NCBI GenBank assembly: GCA_958295895.1
Contig: CATQHI010000002.1
Coordinates: 426,696 to 490,695 of the forward strand
Source: Saprospiraceae bacterium
Lineage (GTDB): Bacteria > Bacteroidota > Bacteroidia > Chitinophagales > Saprospiraceae
Direction: 5' to 3'
Length of the DNA: 64,000 nucleotides
A model generated the notes under the pieces. The model saw nothing but the letters and a program-made list of their open reading frames with translations. It was not told where the DNA came from and did not search any database. Both the position numbers and the translations under genes were made by a program. Shown here piece after piece: positions 26,590 through 36,570 of the stretch (the stretch's first letter is position 1; each line of letters starts with the position of its first letter).

Positions 26590-28200
26590 GTGAAAAACCT
26601 GCTCCGACTTCCCCGACTATACGCACTCTGCGGCCTACTGCTGCTCGGCAGCTGTCAATCGCTGGACCTTATTCCCGAGAATACCTTCACCGATGCCAGT
26701 TACTGGACGAGTACCGATAAGGCGCTTACCTTTCTGAATACGGCCTACAGCCAGCTGTACAGTGCTAACGCCTTTTTTTACAACGAGGCGCTTTCCGATA
26801 ATGCTTGGGCACGCGACCAGGATATAATTGCTATCGCTACCGGCACCTATGACCCCTCCCAGGGTCGTATTCAGGGGGAGTGGGATGGGCGTTACGCCGG
26901 CATTAAGACCTGTAACCTTTTCCTCGCTAACGTGGACCGGGTAGGCGATATGGACGAGGCGCTCCGTGAGCGCACCAAGGCCGAAGCCCGGTTTATCCGT
27001 GCCTGGCAGCACTTCCAGCTCATGACCTGGTTCGGCGACGTTCCCCTGCTTCGTAGCGACCCTACTATCGAAGAGGCCCAAACGCTGAGCCGTACGCCCC
27101 GTGGGGAGGTGCTGGCCTTCATTCGCTCCGAGCTTACCGACATTATCGACATTCTGCCGACACGCGAGGAGTATGGAGAAGAGGATCGCGGCCGCATCAC
27201 CCGCGGAGCGGCCATGGCGGTACTGGCCCGGGTAGACCTTTATGAGGGAGACTGGGGGTCGGTAGCTACCCTTACCGAACGCATCATGGACGGCGAGGCC
27301 GGCGGCTACAGTCTATTTCCTGACTACGCAGCTTTGTTCCTACCGGAGAATGAATACAGTGCGGAGGATATACTTAGTCTCCAGTACGTACCGGAGTTTC
27401 GCATGTGGGGGGAATACTTCGATATAGCCCCCCTTTCGGCCGGTGCCCGCCTCAATGCGCTGGCGCCGAGTCAAGAACTGGTCGATAGCTACCGGATGCG
27501 CAACGGGGCTACGATTGAAGCGGCTGACTCCGGCTACGACGAGAACGACCCCTACACGGATCGCGACCCCCGGCTGACTGCCACCGTGGTGTACCACAAT
27601 TACGAATGGGAAGATTTACGGGGTAGCCACATTATCTACATCGAGCCGGGCTCCGATCCCGACGAACCAATTGACGAGTACGCTCCGGGCTCCTCTACGA
27701 CGCCTACGGGCTACTACACCCGCAAATACTTCGACCCCACCCACCAGACGGCGCTGGCCTCAGGACTGAACTTGATGCTGGTACGCTACGCCGACGTATT
27801 ACTGATGCACGCCGAGGCCAAGATGGAACTGGGCGAACTAGACGCTGCCGTCTGGAACCGTACCATCCGGCCGCTGCGCGAGCGGGCTGGCTTTACCGAC
27901 CCGGCAGCACTGGAATTCCCCGGTAGCGATCAGGCCGGGCTACGGCAGGAAGTACGTAATGAGCGACGCGTAGAACTAGCTATGGAGGGGCTACGCATTT
28001 TTGACATTCGTCGCTGGCGCATCGCAGAAGAGGTGCTCAACGGCTGGCTGAGCGGAGCCCGTTACGGACCCTCCGGCACCGACGATGGGTACCTGCGGGT
28101 ACAACTGCGCACCTTCGATCCCGCCAAGCACTACCTCTGGCCGATCCCTCGCGATGAACGCCTCATCAACGAAAACCTCACCCAGAATCCCGGCTGGTAA
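26590..28200 (+). CDS. SusD/RagB-family surface glycan-binding lipoprotein (first pair)
   Basis: The 536-residue product starts with GTG and has a lipoprotein signal ending LLLGSC (Cys22). The helical TPR-rich fold typical of SusD is indicated by DASYWTSTDKALTFLNTAYSQLY, AEARFIRAWQHFQLMTWFGDVPLL and, near the end, RNERRVELAMEGLRIFDIRRW and YLWPIPRDERLINENLTQNPGW. It forms the lid of the SusC transporter and binds the target glycan at the cell surface. Confidence 0.96.
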   Translation: MKNLLRLPRLYALCGLLLLGSCQSLDLIPENTFTDASYWTSTDKALTFLNTAYSQLYSANAFFYNEALSDNAWARDQDIIAIATGTYDPSQGRIQGEWDGRYAGIKTCNLFLANVDRVGDMDEALRERTKAEARFIRAWQHFQLMTWFGDVPLLRSDPTIEEAQTLSRTPRGEVLAFIRSELTDIIDILPTREEYGEEDRGRITRGAAMAVLARVDLYEGDWGSVATLTERIMDGEAGGYSLFPDYAALFLPENEYSAEDILSLQYVPEFRMWGEYFDIAPLSAGARLNALAPSQELVDSYRMRNGATIEAADSGYDENDPYTDRDPRLTATVVYHNYEWEDLRGSHIIYIEPGSDPDEPIDEYAPGSSTTPTGYYTRKYFDPTHQTALASGLNLMLVRYADVLLMHAEAKMELGELDAAVWNRTIRPLRERAGFTDPAALEFPGSDQAGLRQEVRNERRVELAMEGLRIFDIRRWRIAEEVLNGWLSGARYGPSGTDDGYLRVQLRTFDPAKHYLWPIPRDERLINENLTQNPGW

Positions 28201-28235
28201 ACCCCGCCTATCCCTACGAGCTAAACTCTCTTACC

Positions 28236-29363
28236 ATGCGATCGATCATTCAGTACACCGCACCCTTTTTTCTACTGCTACTTCTGCTAGGCTGCGAAGA
28301 GGAGGAGACCTTCACGTTGGCTGAGATTTCTCCGGTAGAGACGCTCTACGCTCCCGAAGAGGGCCGCTTCTTCGATCTCGGGGCCCAGGGGTCAGCTGCC
28401 TTCGAATGGCAGGCAGCCAAGGCCTCCGATAACGGCGTCGTACTGTATGATGTAGCCTTTGATGTGGAGGGGGGGGACTTCTCCAATCCTATTTACGTCG
28501 TAGCTTCCGACGGGCGCGGATTTGAGAATCGGCTGACCCTCTCGTTCACCGAGCTCAACCAGATCGCTACCCTTGCCGGAGTCGAGGCGGAGGACCAGGC
28601 TACCCTACAGTGGACGGTGTGGAGCTCCAAGGGTATCAATGTCACCAAGTCAGGACTGACCCGCAGTTTCGCGGTACGCCGCCCCGGCGGCTTTCCCACC
28701 CCCGACCAGCTTTTTCTAACCGGCTCGGCGACCGAGGGGGGGGAGGAGATTGCCGAAGCCCGGGCCTTCACCAAAACCGGAGCGACTACCTACGAGATCT
28801 ACACTAGCCTTAAACCCGGCACCTACCGCTTCATCACTCGCCGCGATGATACGGCAGAAAGTTTTTACATCGACGGTGTCAAGTTCCGGGCTGATGGAGA
28901 GACTACCCAGACCGACGATGGGCAGGTGTACCGCATCCGACTTGATTTCAGTGACGGAACGGTGAGTACCTCCACTATCGATAAGGTAGAATTGTGGTTC
29001 CCGCCCCGCGGGGAGTTTCCCTTTGCCCTTAACTATTCCGGAGACGGTACCTGGGTGGCTGATGATCAGCCCTTCGAGTTCAAGGAGGAGAGTTGGGGGC
29101 GCGATGAGCGCTATAAATTTAGGTTCACGGTCACCGACAGCGACGGAAATACCACCGAAGAATGGTACGGCAGCCGAAATGGTGATAACGCCCGGCCAGA
29201 CGGTAACACTCCGGCGGACTTCTACGAGCTGGTACCCGTGACGGATGATTACTGGGCCAACTCCTTTAAGTTCCGTACCGAGGTAGACATGGCTACTATC
29301 GACGTGCGTATCATCTTTAACGATAGCGTACCCGAATACACCCACGTCGTGACCGTACAGTGA
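28236..29363 (+). CDS. SusE/SusF-like surface glycan-binding lipoprotein
   Basis: The 375-residue product has a lipoprotein signal (FFLLLLLLGC, Cys20) with acidic residues just after it, as in surface-exposed lipoproteins of Bacteroidota. It starts with a SusE-type domain (ISPVETLYAPEEGRFFDLG, FEWQAAK, YDVAFDVEGG). Two beta-sandwich segments like those of SusF follow (QLFLTGSATEGGEEIAEARAF; PFALNYSGDGTWV). It sits in the SusE position after SusC and SusD. It probably binds glycan but is not expected to be catalytic. Confidence 0.85.
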   Translation: MRSIIQYTAPFFLLLLLLGCEEEETFTLAEISPVETLYAPEEGRFFDLGAQGSAAFEWQAAKASDNGVVLYDVAFDVEGGDFSNPIYVVASDGRGFENRLTLSFTELNQIATLAGVEAEDQATLQWTVWSSKGINVTKSGLTRSFAVRRPGGFPTPDQLFLTGSATEGGEEIAEARAFTKTGATTYEIYTSLKPGTYRFITRRDDTAESFYIDGVKFRADGETTQTDDGQVYRIRLDFSDGTVSTSTIDKVELWFPPRGEFPFALNYSGDGTWVADDQPFEFKEESWGRDERYKFRFTVTDSDGNTTEEWYGSRNGDNARPDGNTPADFYELVPVTDDYWANSFKFRTEVDMATIDVRIIFNDSVPEYTHVVTVQ

Positions 29364-29410
29364 TCACTACTCCCCTCATTCGGCGCAGTCTGCCCATAGC
29401 CCCCGTAGCC

Positions 29411-30574
29411 ATGACCTACCCCCGTCTTCCTATCCTTCTACTAAGTCTTGTCATTTTACTTGTATCCTGCGAAAAAGAGGAACCTATTCCTCTGCGGGAA
29501 CCCGTACCGGGTGGTACTACCGACCGGGTGTACGACTACGCAGCTACGGCTGACTCCATGCAGGAGGCTACCCGCACGACTTACCTCGGCGGCGATGGTA
29601 CCTACGTGATCAGTAATCAGGGCACGACGCAGTTTGGTAACTACTGGCCAAACGCCCACGCTTTGCACACATTGGTCGATGGATACGAGCGTACCGGTGA
29701 TCCTGCCTATTTGCCCCGTATGATTGCCCTGCTGCGCGGTATAAAAGTCCAAAATGGAGGTACCTACTCTAATGTATTCAACGATGACATGCTCTGGCTC
29801 GGCAATTCAAGTATGCGTGCCTATAACGCCACCGGTAATACCGAATACCTGGAGGTCGCGGAGTTCCTCTGGCAGGACGTACTGGGAAGCTACAGCGAGG
29901 TCTTCGGTGGGGGTATCACCTGGAAGAAGGACACGCCGCGAATGAAGAACGCCGTTTCCAACGGTCCGGCCATCGTACTGGCCATGCGCCTCTACGAAGT
30001 GAATCAGGATACGACCTACCTTGACTGGGCCAAGCGGCTCTACGACTGGCAGCGGGCAAATCTACTCGACCCCGACACCGGTGAGGTATGGGATAATATC
30101 TATGAGGAGGACGGAGAGGTGAAGATCAAGAAAGAATGGGTATTCACTTACAATATGGGTACCTGGATTGGGGCCGGTCTACGCCTGTACAACGCCACCG
30201 GCAGTGAGAGCTACCTCAACGATGCCCTACGTACCGCCCGGCGTACGACCGTCAGTCCGCAACTCACCACCGAGGGCCTGCTGCGCGACGAGGGGCAGGG
30301 TGACGGTGGCCTATTCAAGGGGATACTTGTACGGTACCTCACCGACCTAATCCTGTCGCCCGACATTCGGGACGATGACCGCGACGCCCTAGTACGATTT
30401 ATGCGCTTTAACGGAGAAACCCTCCACGACCAGGGTATCCGCAGGCCGGATATGATTGTAGGTCCTGACTGGCGGACCCAGCCTGATGAGGTAACCGACC
30501 TGACCACTCAACTCAGCGGCCTGATGCTCATCGAGGCTATGGCTAAACTCGCCGCTGCCGGCCTTTTAGGCTAG
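29411..30574 (+). CDS. GH76 family endo-alpha-1,6-mannanase, lipoprotein
   Basis: From the ATG at 29411 the product has 387 residues and a lipoprotein signal (LVILLVSC, Cys20); a GTG at 29360 overlapping the previous stop is rejected because it hides this signal. The catalytic Asp pair of GH76 is seen as Asp125-Asp126 in NVFNDDMLWLG. Other family features are YWPNAHALHTLVDGY, GGGITWKKD, FTYNMGTWIGAG and DEGQGDGGLFKGILVRYL. GH76 enzymes cut the alpha-1,6-mannan backbone. A lipid anchor suggests action at the cell surface or outer membrane. Confidence 0.9.
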   Translation: MTYPRLPILLLSLVILLVSCEKEEPIPLREPVPGGTTDRVYDYAATADSMQEATRTTYLGGDGTYVISNQGTTQFGNYWPNAHALHTLVDGYERTGDPAYLPRMIALLRGIKVQNGGTYSNVFNDDMLWLGNSSMRAYNATGNTEYLEVAEFLWQDVLGSYSEVFGGGITWKKDTPRMKNAVSNGPAIVLAMRLYEVNQDTTYLDWAKRLYDWQRANLLDPDTGEVWDNIYEEDGEVKIKKEWVFTYNMGTWIGAGLRLYNATGSESYLNDALRTARRTTVSPQLTTEGLLRDEGQGDGGLFKGILVRYLTDLILSPDIRDDDRDALVRFMRFNGETLHDQGIRRPDMIVGPDWRTQPDEVTDLTTQLSGLMLIEAMAKLAAAGLLG

Positions 30575-30599
30575 CTTTACCCAAACACATCCACACCCT

Positions 30600-32033
30600 A
30601 TGAACCGAAAAACCTTCCTCCGCCACTCCGCCCTCCTCGGGAGCCTTGCATCCTGCGCACCCGCCCACCTACTCAGTATGCGGGGCGTATCCTATAAAGA
30701 CTTTCCTATAGTACGTACCCCGGAGGCCGAACGCAACTTTCGTAGCCGCGCCGTCGAGGAGGCCATCGCCACCTTCACCGAGAACGTGGACGATGAGGAG
30801 CTCTGCTGGCTATTCAATAACTGCTTCCCGAATACCCTCGATACGACCGTCACCTACAGCGACGCCGGCGGCAAGCCCGATACCTACGTCATCACCGGCG
30901 ATATCGACGCCATGTGGCTGCGCGACAGCTCGGCGCAGGTGTGGCCCTATATGCAGTTTGCCGACCGGGACCCGGCCCTCAAGAACCTGATCGCCGGCGT
31001 GATCAACCGGCAGACCAGCTACGTCCTGAAGGATCCCTACGCCAATGCCTTCTACGATGATCCCGAAAAGCGGGGCGAGTGGACCTCCGATAGTACCGAC
31101 ATGCTACCCGGGGTGCACGAGCGGAAGTACGAGATCGATAGCCTCTGCTACCCCATCCGACTGGCCTACAACTACTGGAAAACGACCGGCGATACGGCCC
31201 CCTTCGACGACGACTGGCGGCGTGCCATCGCCAGTACGTTGCGGGTGTTCCGTGACCAGCAGCAGAAGGACGGGAGTAACCCCTACAGCTTCCAGCGCAC
31301 CACGCCCCACGCTACCGATACCCGTACGCTACGGGGGGCGGGTTACCCCGTCAATCCCGTAGGCCTGATCTGTAGTGCCTTCCGGCCCAGTGACGATGCT
31401 ACGGTATTTTCGTTTTTGATTCCCTCCAATTTCTTTGCCGTAGTGAGCCTGCGCCAGGCCGCCGAGATGCTGGAGGCCCTGGGGCAGGGCGAAGGTGCCA
31501 GCCCTACAGACCTGCGTGCCCTGGCCGCGGAGGTCGAAACCGCCCTGGACGAGCACGCCATTGTGGAGCACGAGAAGTACGGCCCGATCTACGCCTTCGA
31601 GATCGACGGCTTCGGCAGCCGGTTGCTGATGGACGATGCCAATGTGCCCAGCTTGCTCTCCCTGCCCTACCTCGATGCGGTAAGCCGCGATAATGAGGTC
31701 TACCAGAATACCCGCGACTTCGTGTGGTCGGAGGACAATCCCTTCTTCTTCAGCGGTACGGCCGCCCGGGGCATCGGCGGGCCCCACGTAGGCATGGATA
31801 TGATCTGGCCCATGGCCATCACGATGTACGGACTCACCAGCGACGATGAGGGGGAGATCCGCGCGGCCGTCGCCCAGCTCAAAGCCACCCACGGCGGCAC
31901 GGGCTTCATGCACGAGTCCTTCGACAAGGACGATCCCACCAATTTCACCCGCGCGTGGTTCGCCTGGGCCAATACGCTCTGCGGAGAGTTCCTCTGGAGG
32001 ACCTACCAGCAGCGGCCCGAATTGCTGGGTTGA
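30600..32033 (+). CDS. GH125 family exo-alpha-1,6-mannosidase
   Basis: The 477-residue protein has an N-terminal NRKTFLRHSALLGSLASC signal that could be Tat-like or a lipoprotein signal. The GH125 (old DUF1237) core is clear: TGDIDAMWLRDSSAQVWPYM (Asp101, Asp103, Arg108, Asp109), RLLMDDANVPSLLSLPYL, and TGFMHESFDKDDPTNFTRAW near residue 438 with FAWANTLCGEFLW. Family members remove alpha-1,6-linked mannose from non-reducing ends by inversion. It follows GH76 by 25 bases and would finish the products of that enzyme in the periplasm. Confidence 0.93.
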   Translation: MNRKTFLRHSALLGSLASCAPAHLLSMRGVSYKDFPIVRTPEAERNFRSRAVEEAIATFTENVDDEELCWLFNNCFPNTLDTTVTYSDAGGKPDTYVITGDIDAMWLRDSSAQVWPYMQFADRDPALKNLIAGVINRQTSYVLKDPYANAFYDDPEKRGEWTSDSTDMLPGVHERKYEIDSLCYPIRLAYNYWKTTGDTAPFDDDWRRAIASTLRVFRDQQQKDGSNPYSFQRTTPHATDTRTLRGAGYPVNPVGLICSAFRPSDDATVFSFLIPSNFFAVVSLRQAAEMLEALGQGEGASPTDLRALAAEVETALDEHAIVEHEKYGPIYAFEIDGFGSRLLMDDANVPSLLSLPYLDAVSRDNEVYQNTRDFVWSEDNPFFFSGTAARGIGGPHVGMDMIWPMAITMYGLTSDDEGEIRAAVAQLKATHGGTGFMHESFDKDDPTNFTRAWFAWANTLCGEFLWRTYQQRPELLG

Positions 32034-32069
32034 ACTACTCTCCCCCACTTACGCAGCAAAACTAAGTAT

Positions 32070-34214
32070 ATGTACCCCCGTCTCTGCACCCTTCTTTTGT
32101 TCATCCTGTTCCTTCAGTCCTACCGGGTGGGCGGGCAGACGGCGGAGGAGCCGGCGGCAGATACCGCCTACGTCACCAACCCCGCGAGCTACGTCGACCC
32201 TTTCCTAGGCACCGCTCCCCTCACGGACCCCGCCTTCATCGGCTATACCCCTCCGAAGGACTGGCGGGTATGGGCGGGGCTGACCTACCCCGGCTCGTCA
32301 CTGCCCAATGCCATGGTACAGCTCAGTCCCATCACCGAGTACGGCAGCGGGGCGGGCTACGAGTACGAAGACAGTACCATCATCGGCTTTACCCACACCA
32401 ACAAGGGGCACTGGAACCTGTGTAACGTACCCGTGCTACCGCTTTCCGGTGGCGCCGAGTACCCCTACGCCTCCCGTTTCGACAAGGCGACGGAGGCGGC
32501 ATCCCCTGCTTTTTACGGGGTGACGCTGACGGACTACGGCGTCGAGGTGCGACTGACCTCCACCCTGCGTACGGGGTACCACGCCTACACCTTCGCCGAT
32601 CCGACCGACCGCCGCCTGCTCTTCGACCTCGGCCGGGCGAACAACCGCGTGCGCGACTGGGCCATCGCGCAGGAGGGGGAGGACCGACTATCGGGCTACC
32701 AGGATATGGGCGGAGAGCAGGTCTACTTCTACGCCATCCTCAGCACGCCGATCCGGCAGCTCGAGCGGAGTGAGGGTGACGATAGGGGATATGCCGTGGT
32801 CGATCTCGGCGAAGGCGGGGCGGAGGTGAGCATGACCATCGGTCTGTCCTTCACCAGTACGGAAAATGCCCGCCAGAACCTGGAGGAAGTAGGGGACCGC
32901 AGTTTCGATCAAGTCCGGCAAGATGGAGTCGACACCTGGAACCAACTGCTGGGAAAGGTCGCCGTAGCAGGAGGCAGCGAGCGCGAACGCCGCATTTTCT
33001 ACTCCTCCCTCTACCGCACTTTCCTCTGGCCGGCCCTGCGCGGTGATGCCAACGACGGTTTCGACTACTACACCAAGCCCTCCCTCTGGGATACCTACCG
33101 CAATAAACTCGTGCTGCTCAGCATGCTGCGGCCTCAGGTAGCGGGCGACGTCATCCAGAGTATGATCGCTCTGGGCGAGGAGGACGGCTTCATGCCCACC
33201 TTCTTCCACGGGGATCACGCCGCCCCCTTCATCGCCAACGCCTACGCCCAGGGGGTACGTAATTTCGACCTGGACCGGGCCTACGAGCTACTGATCAACA
33301 ACGCCTACAAAGAAGGCGGCACCCGGCCCTACATCAGCGAGTACATCGCCCAGGGCTACGTTCCCGAGCCCGTAGTAGAAAACCCCAATACCGAAACGAA
33401 GGCCGCCGCCGGCGTGTCTAAGACCCTGGAGTACGCCCTGGACGATTACTCCCTCGCCCAACTCGCCCGTGCACGGGACGATGACGAGCACTACCGGGAC
33501 CTGCTCGCCCGCGCCGGCAACTACCGCAACGTCTTCGACCCGGCCACCCACTTCATGCGCGGGCGTCTGGCCAGTGGCGACTGGGTCACCCCCTTCGACT
33601 CCGAATACCCCTACTACGAATACATGTACCGCGAGGCCAATGCCTGGCAACTGTCCTTCTACGTCCCCCACGATATGCCGGGCCTGGTGGAGCTGTACGG
33701 CGGACCGGCACCCTTCGAGTCCAAGCTCGATTCCCTCTTCACTCTGCCCTGGAACCCCGAGCACATCGCCCGTAACATATCGAGCTTCATCGGGCAGTAC
33801 TGCCACGGCAACCAGCCCGATCACGAGGCCCCCTACGCCTACTACGCCATCGGCAAACCGGAAAAGTCGCAGGCGCTGATCGATCGCATCTTGTCCGATT
33901 TCTACGCCGTGGGAGAAGATGAACGGGCACTCTGTGGCATGGATGATGCCGGCGAGATGAGCGCCTGGTATGTATTCGCCGCCGCGGGGCTCTACCCCCT
34001 CTCCCCGGCCGATAACGAGTACCTCATCAGCCTACCGGTCTTCGAGCGGGTGCGGTGGCAGGTAGGGGATACGGCGCTGGTGGTGGAGCGGGCCGGTGAG
34101 GAACGTACGCTCAACACGGCGGAACTAAATGGCAGCCCCCTGCAGAAGGAGTATTTCCTACCCCATGCCGATCTGCAAAAGGGCGGCAAGCTGCTACTGC
34201 GAACTACGCGATAA
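32070..34214 (+). CDS. GH92 family alpha-mannosidase (first)
   Basis: The 714-residue protein has a signal peptide ending in VGGQ. The N-terminal beta-sandwich (YVDPFLGTAP ... GYEYEDSTIIGFTHTN) is followed by the (alpha/alpha)6 domain with YCHGNQPDHEAPYAYY and ALCGMDDAGEMSAWYVF. GH92 enzymes are Ca-dependent inverting exo-alpha-mannosidases, most often alpha-1,2 or alpha-1,3. This one carries GNQP where many members have GNEP; I cannot assign linkage from that. It is the last gene of the plus-strand operon. Its 3' end overlaps the convergent second GH92 gene by 21 bases. Confidence 0.93.
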   Translation: MYPRLCTLLLFILFLQSYRVGGQTAEEPAADTAYVTNPASYVDPFLGTAPLTDPAFIGYTPPKDWRVWAGLTYPGSSLPNAMVQLSPITEYGSGAGYEYEDSTIIGFTHTNKGHWNLCNVPVLPLSGGAEYPYASRFDKATEAASPAFYGVTLTDYGVEVRLTSTLRTGYHAYTFADPTDRRLLFDLGRANNRVRDWAIAQEGEDRLSGYQDMGGEQVYFYAILSTPIRQLERSEGDDRGYAVVDLGEGGAEVSMTIGLSFTSTENARQNLEEVGDRSFDQVRQDGVDTWNQLLGKVAVAGGSERERRIFYSSLYRTFLWPALRGDANDGFDYYTKPSLWDTYRNKLVLLSMLRPQVAGDVIQSMIALGEEDGFMPTFFHGDHAAPFIANAYAQGVRNFDLDRAYELLINNAYKEGGTRPYISEYIAQGYVPEPVVENPNTETKAAAGVSKTLEYALDDYSLAQLARARDDDEHYRDLLARAGNYRNVFDPATHFMRGRLASGDWVTPFDSEYPYYEYMYREANAWQLSFYVPHDMPGLVELYGGPAPFESKLDSLFTLPWNPEHIARNISSFIGQYCHGNQPDHEAPYAYYAIGKPEKSQALIDRILSDFYAVGEDERALCGMDDAGEMSAWYVFAAAGLYPLSPADNEYLISLPVFERVRWQVGDTALVVERAGEERTLNTAELNGSPLQKEYFLPHADLQKGGKLLLRTTR

Positions 34215-36458
34215 CGAATACGGGTAGGCATCCGGTGTAGTGCCCCGCTCCCGGTTCGGCTCCGGCCCCATCTCGATCTCAATCTCCGCCCCCTGCATCA
34301 GCTCGGAGTGGCGCAGGTAGTTCTTGTTGTACTCCTCGCCATTGACGGTCATCCGCTGGATGTAGCGGTTGTCCCGCCCGTTGTTGGGGGCGCTGATCGT
34401 GACCGTATTGCCATTTTCCAGGTGTAGCGTAGCTCGTTGAAACAGCGGTGCACCCAGCACGTACTCGTCCGTAGCCGGTGCCACGGGATAGAAGCCCAGG
34501 GCCGAGAAGACGTACCAGGCCGAGGTCTGCCCGTTGTCCTCGTCGCCACAGTAGCCGTCGGGAGTGGGCTGGTACATGCGATTCATGGTCTCGCGTACCC
34601 AGTACTGCGTCTTCCAGGGCTGGCCGGCGTAGTCATACAGGTAGGTCATATGCTGGATCGGCTGGTTGCCGTGGGCGTACTGCCCCATGTCGGCGATCTG
34701 CATCTCGCGGATCTCGTGGATGGTGCCGCCGTAGTAGCTGTCGTCGAAGATTGGCGGCAGGGAAAATATCGTATCCAACTGCGCCACGAACTGCTCCTCG
34801 CCTCCCATGAGGTCGATCAGCCCCTGCATATCGTGGAAGACCGACCAGCTGTAGTGCCAGCTGTTGCCCTCCGTGAAGGCATCGCCCCACTTGAAGGGAT
34901 TGAAGGGCGACATGAACTGCCCGTCTTTGTTCTTGCCCCGCATCAGCTGGGTCTCGGGATCGTACAGCTTACGGTAGTTGAGGCTGCGCTGTCGGTACTT
35001 CTCCACCTCCTCCGCCGGCCGTCCGAGCTCCTTAGCGAGCTGGTAGATGGCAAAGTCGTCGTAGGCATACTCCAGGGTGCGGGCGGCATTCTCGTTGATG
35101 TCCACGTCGTAGGGCACGTAGCCCAGCTCGGTGTAGTAGTCGGCTCCGGCGCGGCCCACGGCGGTGAGCGGACCGGCATTGTTCGCCCCGTGAATCAGGG
35201 CATCGTAAAGCGTATCGATGTCGTAGTCATAGGCATCTCCGCTCTTCAGGTAGGCCTCGGCCACCACGGAGGCGGAGTTATTTCCTACCATCACGTTGCG
35301 CAGTCCCGGACTGGCCCACTCCGGTAGCCAGCCGCTCTCTTTGTAGGCGTTAGCCAGGCCCTCCTGCATCTGCCCGTTGAGCTCCGGGTACATCAGGTTC
35401 AGGAAGGGAAACAGGGCCCGGAACGTATCCCAGAAGCCGGTATCGGTAAACATATACCCGGGCAGCACCTTGCCGTTGTACGGGCTATAGTGGACCACCT
35501 TCCCCTCCGCATCGTACTCGAAGAACTTACGCGGAAAGAGCAGCGAGCGGTACAGGCAGCTGTAGAAGTTGCCGAACTGCGCGGGGGTACCCCCTTCCAC
35601 CTCGATGCGGCCCAGCTCCTCGTTCCAGATATCGCGGCCGGTTTCCTTTACCATATCGAAGTCGTCCTCTCCCAGCTCTTCCAGGTTGCGCGCCGCCTGT
35701 TCGTGGCTAATAAACGAGCTCGCTACCCGGGCGTGCACCCGTTCTCCCTTAGTGGTTGCGAAGCCGATCACCGCACCTGCGTGTCCCGCCTCCATTTCCA
35801 GCTCCTCGCTCAGCGTGGTATCGCTAAAGGTCTGATTCATCGTAAAGTCCTTATCGAACTCCACCACGAAGTAGTTCTTGAAATTCTCCGGCACCCCGCC
35901 ACTGTTGCGGGTGGTGTAGCCGATCACGCGGCGGGCCTCCGGCTCGATCTTTACGTAGGAGCCCCGGTCGAAGGCGTCGATCACCACGTAGCTACTGTCC
36001 GTCTCCGGAAAAGTAAACCTGAATAGTACCGCCCGCTCGGTGGGGGTCAGCTCGGTGGTCACGTCGTAGTCGGCTAGGTATACGCTATAGTAGTGGGGCT
36101 GCACCGTCTCGGCCTTGTGCGAGAACCAGCTCTGCCGCTCCTCCTCCCGAAAGCGCAGCGTCCCGGTCACCGGCATCAGGCTAAACTGCCCGTAGTCGTT
36201 CATCCAGGGCGAGGGCTGGTGGGTCTGCTTGAAGCCCCGAATGCGGTTGGCGTCGTAGGTGTAGGCCCAGCCGTTGCCCATCTCGCCGGTCTGTGGCGTC
36301 CAGAAGTTCATACCCCAGGGGCGGGCGATGGCCGGGTAGGTATTGCCGGTCGAGAGCCGGTAGTCGGAGTCGGTACCCATTAGCGGGTTGGCGTAATCGA
36401 CCGGGGTGGGCTGTGCGGTTAGGAATAGCGGGAGAAGTAGGAATAGGAGGTAGCGCAT
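34194..36458 (-). CDS. GH92 family alpha-mannosidase (second)
   Basis: From the ATG at 36458 the product has 754 residues with a signal peptide (LLFLLLPLFLTAQ); longer frames upstream run through non-signal sequence. Family motifs: DYANPLMGTDS, GNTYPAIARPWGMNFWTPQT, IRGFKQTHQPSPWMNDYGQF, then AHGNQPIQHMTYLYDYAGQP and GYCGDEDNGQTSAWYVFSAL. It belongs to the GNQPIQHM subgroup and is clearly more typical than the first GH92, so the two probably cut different linkages. It is the last gene of the minus-strand operon. Confidence 0.94.
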   Translation of the reverse strand: MRYLLFLLLPLFLTAQPTPVDYANPLMGTDSDYRLSTGNTYPAIARPWGMNFWTPQTGEMGNGWAYTYDANRIRGFKQTHQPSPWMNDYGQFSLMPVTGTLRFREEERQSWFSHKAETVQPHYYSVYLADYDVTTELTPTERAVLFRFTFPETDSSYVVIDAFDRGSYVKIEPEARRVIGYTTRNSGGVPENFKNYFVVEFDKDFTMNQTFSDTTLSEELEMEAGHAGAVIGFATTKGERVHARVASSFISHEQAARNLEELGEDDFDMVKETGRDIWNEELGRIEVEGGTPAQFGNFYSCLYRSLLFPRKFFEYDAEGKVVHYSPYNGKVLPGYMFTDTGFWDTFRALFPFLNLMYPELNGQMQEGLANAYKESGWLPEWASPGLRNVMVGNNSASVVAEAYLKSGDAYDYDIDTLYDALIHGANNAGPLTAVGRAGADYYTELGYVPYDVDINENAARTLEYAYDDFAIYQLAKELGRPAEEVEKYRQRSLNYRKLYDPETQLMRGKNKDGQFMSPFNPFKWGDAFTEGNSWHYSWSVFHDMQGLIDLMGGEEQFVAQLDTIFSLPPIFDDSYYGGTIHEIREMQIADMGQYAHGNQPIQHMTYLYDYAGQPWKTQYWVRETMNRMYQPTPDGYCGDEDNGQTSAWYVFSALGFYPVAPATDEYVLGAPLFQRATLHLENGNTVTISAPNNGRDNRYIQRMTVNGEEYNKNYLRHSELMQGAEIEIEMGPEPNRERGTTPDAYPYSLSRSSQ

Positions 36459-36503
36459 GGGGCGGGGCCGCGGGTGCGGGGGTTTTTGAGGAAAAGGGTT
36501 CAC

Positions 36504-36553
36504 CACAGAGAACCAAAGGTTTCCGCAGAGGGCTTCACAGAGGTAGCACAGAG
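36504..36553. repeat. Four CACAGAG-type short repeats
   Basis: CACAGAG at 36504, 36536 and 36547 and CGCAGAG at 36524, in the 112-base gap before the second GH92 gene. On the minus strand it reads as a run of CTCTGTG units, a pattern I have seen as a dispersed intergenic repeat in various bacteria. No function is known. Confidence 0.5.
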
Positions 36554-36570
36554 GCCAGTACCTAGCGGTG

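Noticed and set aside
31329..32048. Long frames on the opposite strand of the glycosidase and other GC-rich genes
   Set aside because: They are shadows caused by third-position GC bias; the translated products have no domain or signal features, while the opposite strand encodes recognisable enzymes.
33780..33840. Loss of a catalytic Glu in the first GH92 (GNQP instead of GNEP)
   Set aside because: The second GH92 has the same GNQP and this form is common in a GH92 subgroup, so it is natural variation and not evidence of inactivity.
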